Made by a program: the position numbers and the translations under genes. Positions 63,202-64,000 of a stretch of 64,000 nt of DNA are shown here, in pieces. Source of the stretch: Ga0077555 sp964500805 (lineage in GTDB: Bacteria; Pseudomonadota; Alphaproteobacteria; Rhizobiales; Hyphomicrobiaceae); NCBI GenBank assembly GCA_964500805.1, contig CAZCQH010000003.1, forward strand, positions 62,001-126,000, written 5' to 3'. The notes under the pieces are model-generated. The model ran no database searches and was not told the origin of the DNA. It saw only the letters and a program-made list of their open reading frames with translations. Position 1 is the stretch's first letter, and each line of letters opens with the position of its first letter.

Positions 63202-64000
63202 CTATTGCTTGGTCGGGCTGGGCGCCTCGGTCGCGCGCGGCTCCTGGTCGATCTTGAAGAACACGTCGACCCGCATGCCCGAGAGCAGGCCCTCGGACGG
63301 ATCAAGGTCGATGATGACCTCGAGCGTATCGGCATCGGTTGGACGGCGCACGCCGCGCTGCGAGAGCTTCGCCGGGGCGAGCGTCTGGGCGAGCGTTGCC
63401 ACCTTGCCGGAGAACTCACGCCCCGGGAATGCATCGGACTTCACGACCACGGATTGGCCGACCCGCACCTTCGACACGTCGCGCTCCTCGACCTCGGCGC
63501 GAACGCGCAACTGACTGAGGTCTCCGAGCACGATCAGCGTCTGCTCGGGCGTCGCGGACGCCGTCTCGCCAATTCGAGGGAGAACCTGCAGAACAGTGCC
63601 GTCGCTCGGTGCCCGAAGCCGCGTGCGCTCGAAAGCCGCCTCCGCCAGTGATAGCTCGGCCCGTGCCGTCGTGAGGCCGGACTCGACGCGCGTCGGCAAC
63701 GGCAAGCCGGCAACAGTCGTCGCGCGCTTCAACGCACCGCGCTCCACTTCGAGCCGATCGAGCGCGGTTGCGACGTTGGCTCGTTCCGCCTGGACTGTTT
63801 CATCGGTGACGCCTGGCGTGTTGCTCCGGCGCGCCCTCAGCACACGTTCGAGCTCGAGGCGGGCCGCGGCGAGCGCACGTTCGGCATTGAAAAAAACATC
63901 TTCTGCCTGGCGCCGGTCCGCCGCGAAGCGGCCGACTGCAGGCTCCGCGTCGCGCTCGCGTTTGCGCACCAGCACCTCGGCCTCCGCACCTGCTATGCGC
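63202..64000 (-). CDS. HlyD/RND-type efflux membrane fusion protein (partial, N-terminus outside)
   Basis: The C-terminal 266 residues of a periplasmic adaptor; the frame is open to the right edge. Visible: a coiled-coil hairpin (about 63650-64000: repeated charged heptads such as AERALAAARLELERVLRAR), then the lipoyl/barrel region LRAPSDGTVLQVLPRIGETASATPEQTLIVLGDLSQLRVRAEVEERDVSKVRVGQSVVV and a C-terminal membrane-proximal domain DTLEVIIDLDPSEGLLSGMRVDVFF. Such adaptors link an inner-membrane exporter (ABC or RND) to an outer-membrane channel. Its transporter should lie beyond the window or on the other side; DegP is the only neighbour seen. Confidence 0.9.
   Translation of the reverse strand, partial: RIAGAEAEVLVRKRERDAEPAVGRFAADRRQAEDVFFNAERALAAARLELERVLRARRSNTPGVTDETVQAERANVATALDRLEVERGALKRATTVAGLPLPTRVESGLTTARAELSLAEAAFERTRLRAPSDGTVLQVLPRIGETASATPEQTLIVLGDLSQLRVRAEVEERDVSKVRVGQSVVVKSDAFPGREFSGKVATLAQTLAPAKLSQRGVRRPTDADTLEVIIDLDPSEGLLSGMRVDVFFKIDQEPRATEAPSPTKQ

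Overview
The window reads as a GC-rich alphaproteobacterial chromosome, most likely order Hyphomicrobiales (Rhizobiales). The basis is the order of housekeeping blocks (DUF983-SURF1-thrC-M16 protease-GNAT; tolQRAB-pal-cpoB-tilS-ftsH-folP), the FolP with an N-terminal extension, pssA next to psd, and many orphan Bug/ABC binding proteins and oxygenases. Genus cannot be resolved from sequence alone. No rRNA, tRNA, CRISPR array, transposase or phage gene was recognised.

Region 1 (1-11.2 kb) is accessory metabolism, mostly on the minus strand: the start of a Rieske oxygenase running off the left edge, an asparaginase-like protein, an M32 carboxypeptidase, an enolase-superfamily enzyme, a ketopantoate-reductase-like protein, a cysteine-less relative of maleate isomerase/arylmalonate decarboxylase, an SDR and a nitroreductase. 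Between them lies a plus-strand pair of unrecognised genes (6801-8797). Region 2 (11.4-16.1 kb) is a conserved block: DUF983, SURF1, threonine synthase, M16 protease and a GNAT enzyme, followed by a large membrane GGDEF/EAL protein with a proline-rich tail (to 19.9 kb) and an MFS transporter. Region 3 (21.1-26.0 kb, minus strand) holds an M20 peptidase, a one-haem DUF3365 protein, a CHAD protein and the thiamine genes thiE, thiG and thiS, with a divergent rhodanese.

Region 4 (27-40.9 kb) is cell-envelope and core biology: tolQ-tolR-tolA-tolB, a tiny lipoprotein, pal, a second OmpA-domain protein, cpoB, tilS, ftsH, a secreted beta-propeller protein and folP. A YbgC-type thioesterase, normally just upstream of tolQ, lies convergent to folP at the far end. 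Tol-Pal spans inner membrane to outer membrane at the division site, CpoB links it to peptidoglycan synthesis, and FtsH is the membrane quality-control protease.

Region 5 (40.9-58 kb) is a second accessory region: a binding-protein ABC importer with a palindromic repeat between its permease and ATPase genes, a Wza-like lipoprotein, a GntR regulator followed by a PhyH dioxygenase, a TauD/TfdA dioxygenase, two flavin/FMN PPOX-type proteins, an NAD(P) oxidoreductase with a likely SAF domain, a TctC/Bug binding protein divergent from an SDR, a luciferase-type monooxygenase with a flavin reductase, PaiB and DUF1272. It looks like a collection of catabolic modules for small organic acids. It also contains an 83-residue secreted protein made of five short repeats and a near-consensus parS site (56942-56957) in a convergent gene-free stretch. 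Region 6 (58.4-64 kb) has a parvulin isomerase, pssA and psd for phosphatidylethanolamine synthesis, a DegP-type protease, and the C-terminal part of an HlyD-type efflux adaptor that runs off the right edge.

The best candidates for something new are the unknown pair at 6801-8797, the five-repeat secreted protein at 54219, the parS-like site, and the extra OmpA-domain protein inside the tol-pal cluster.
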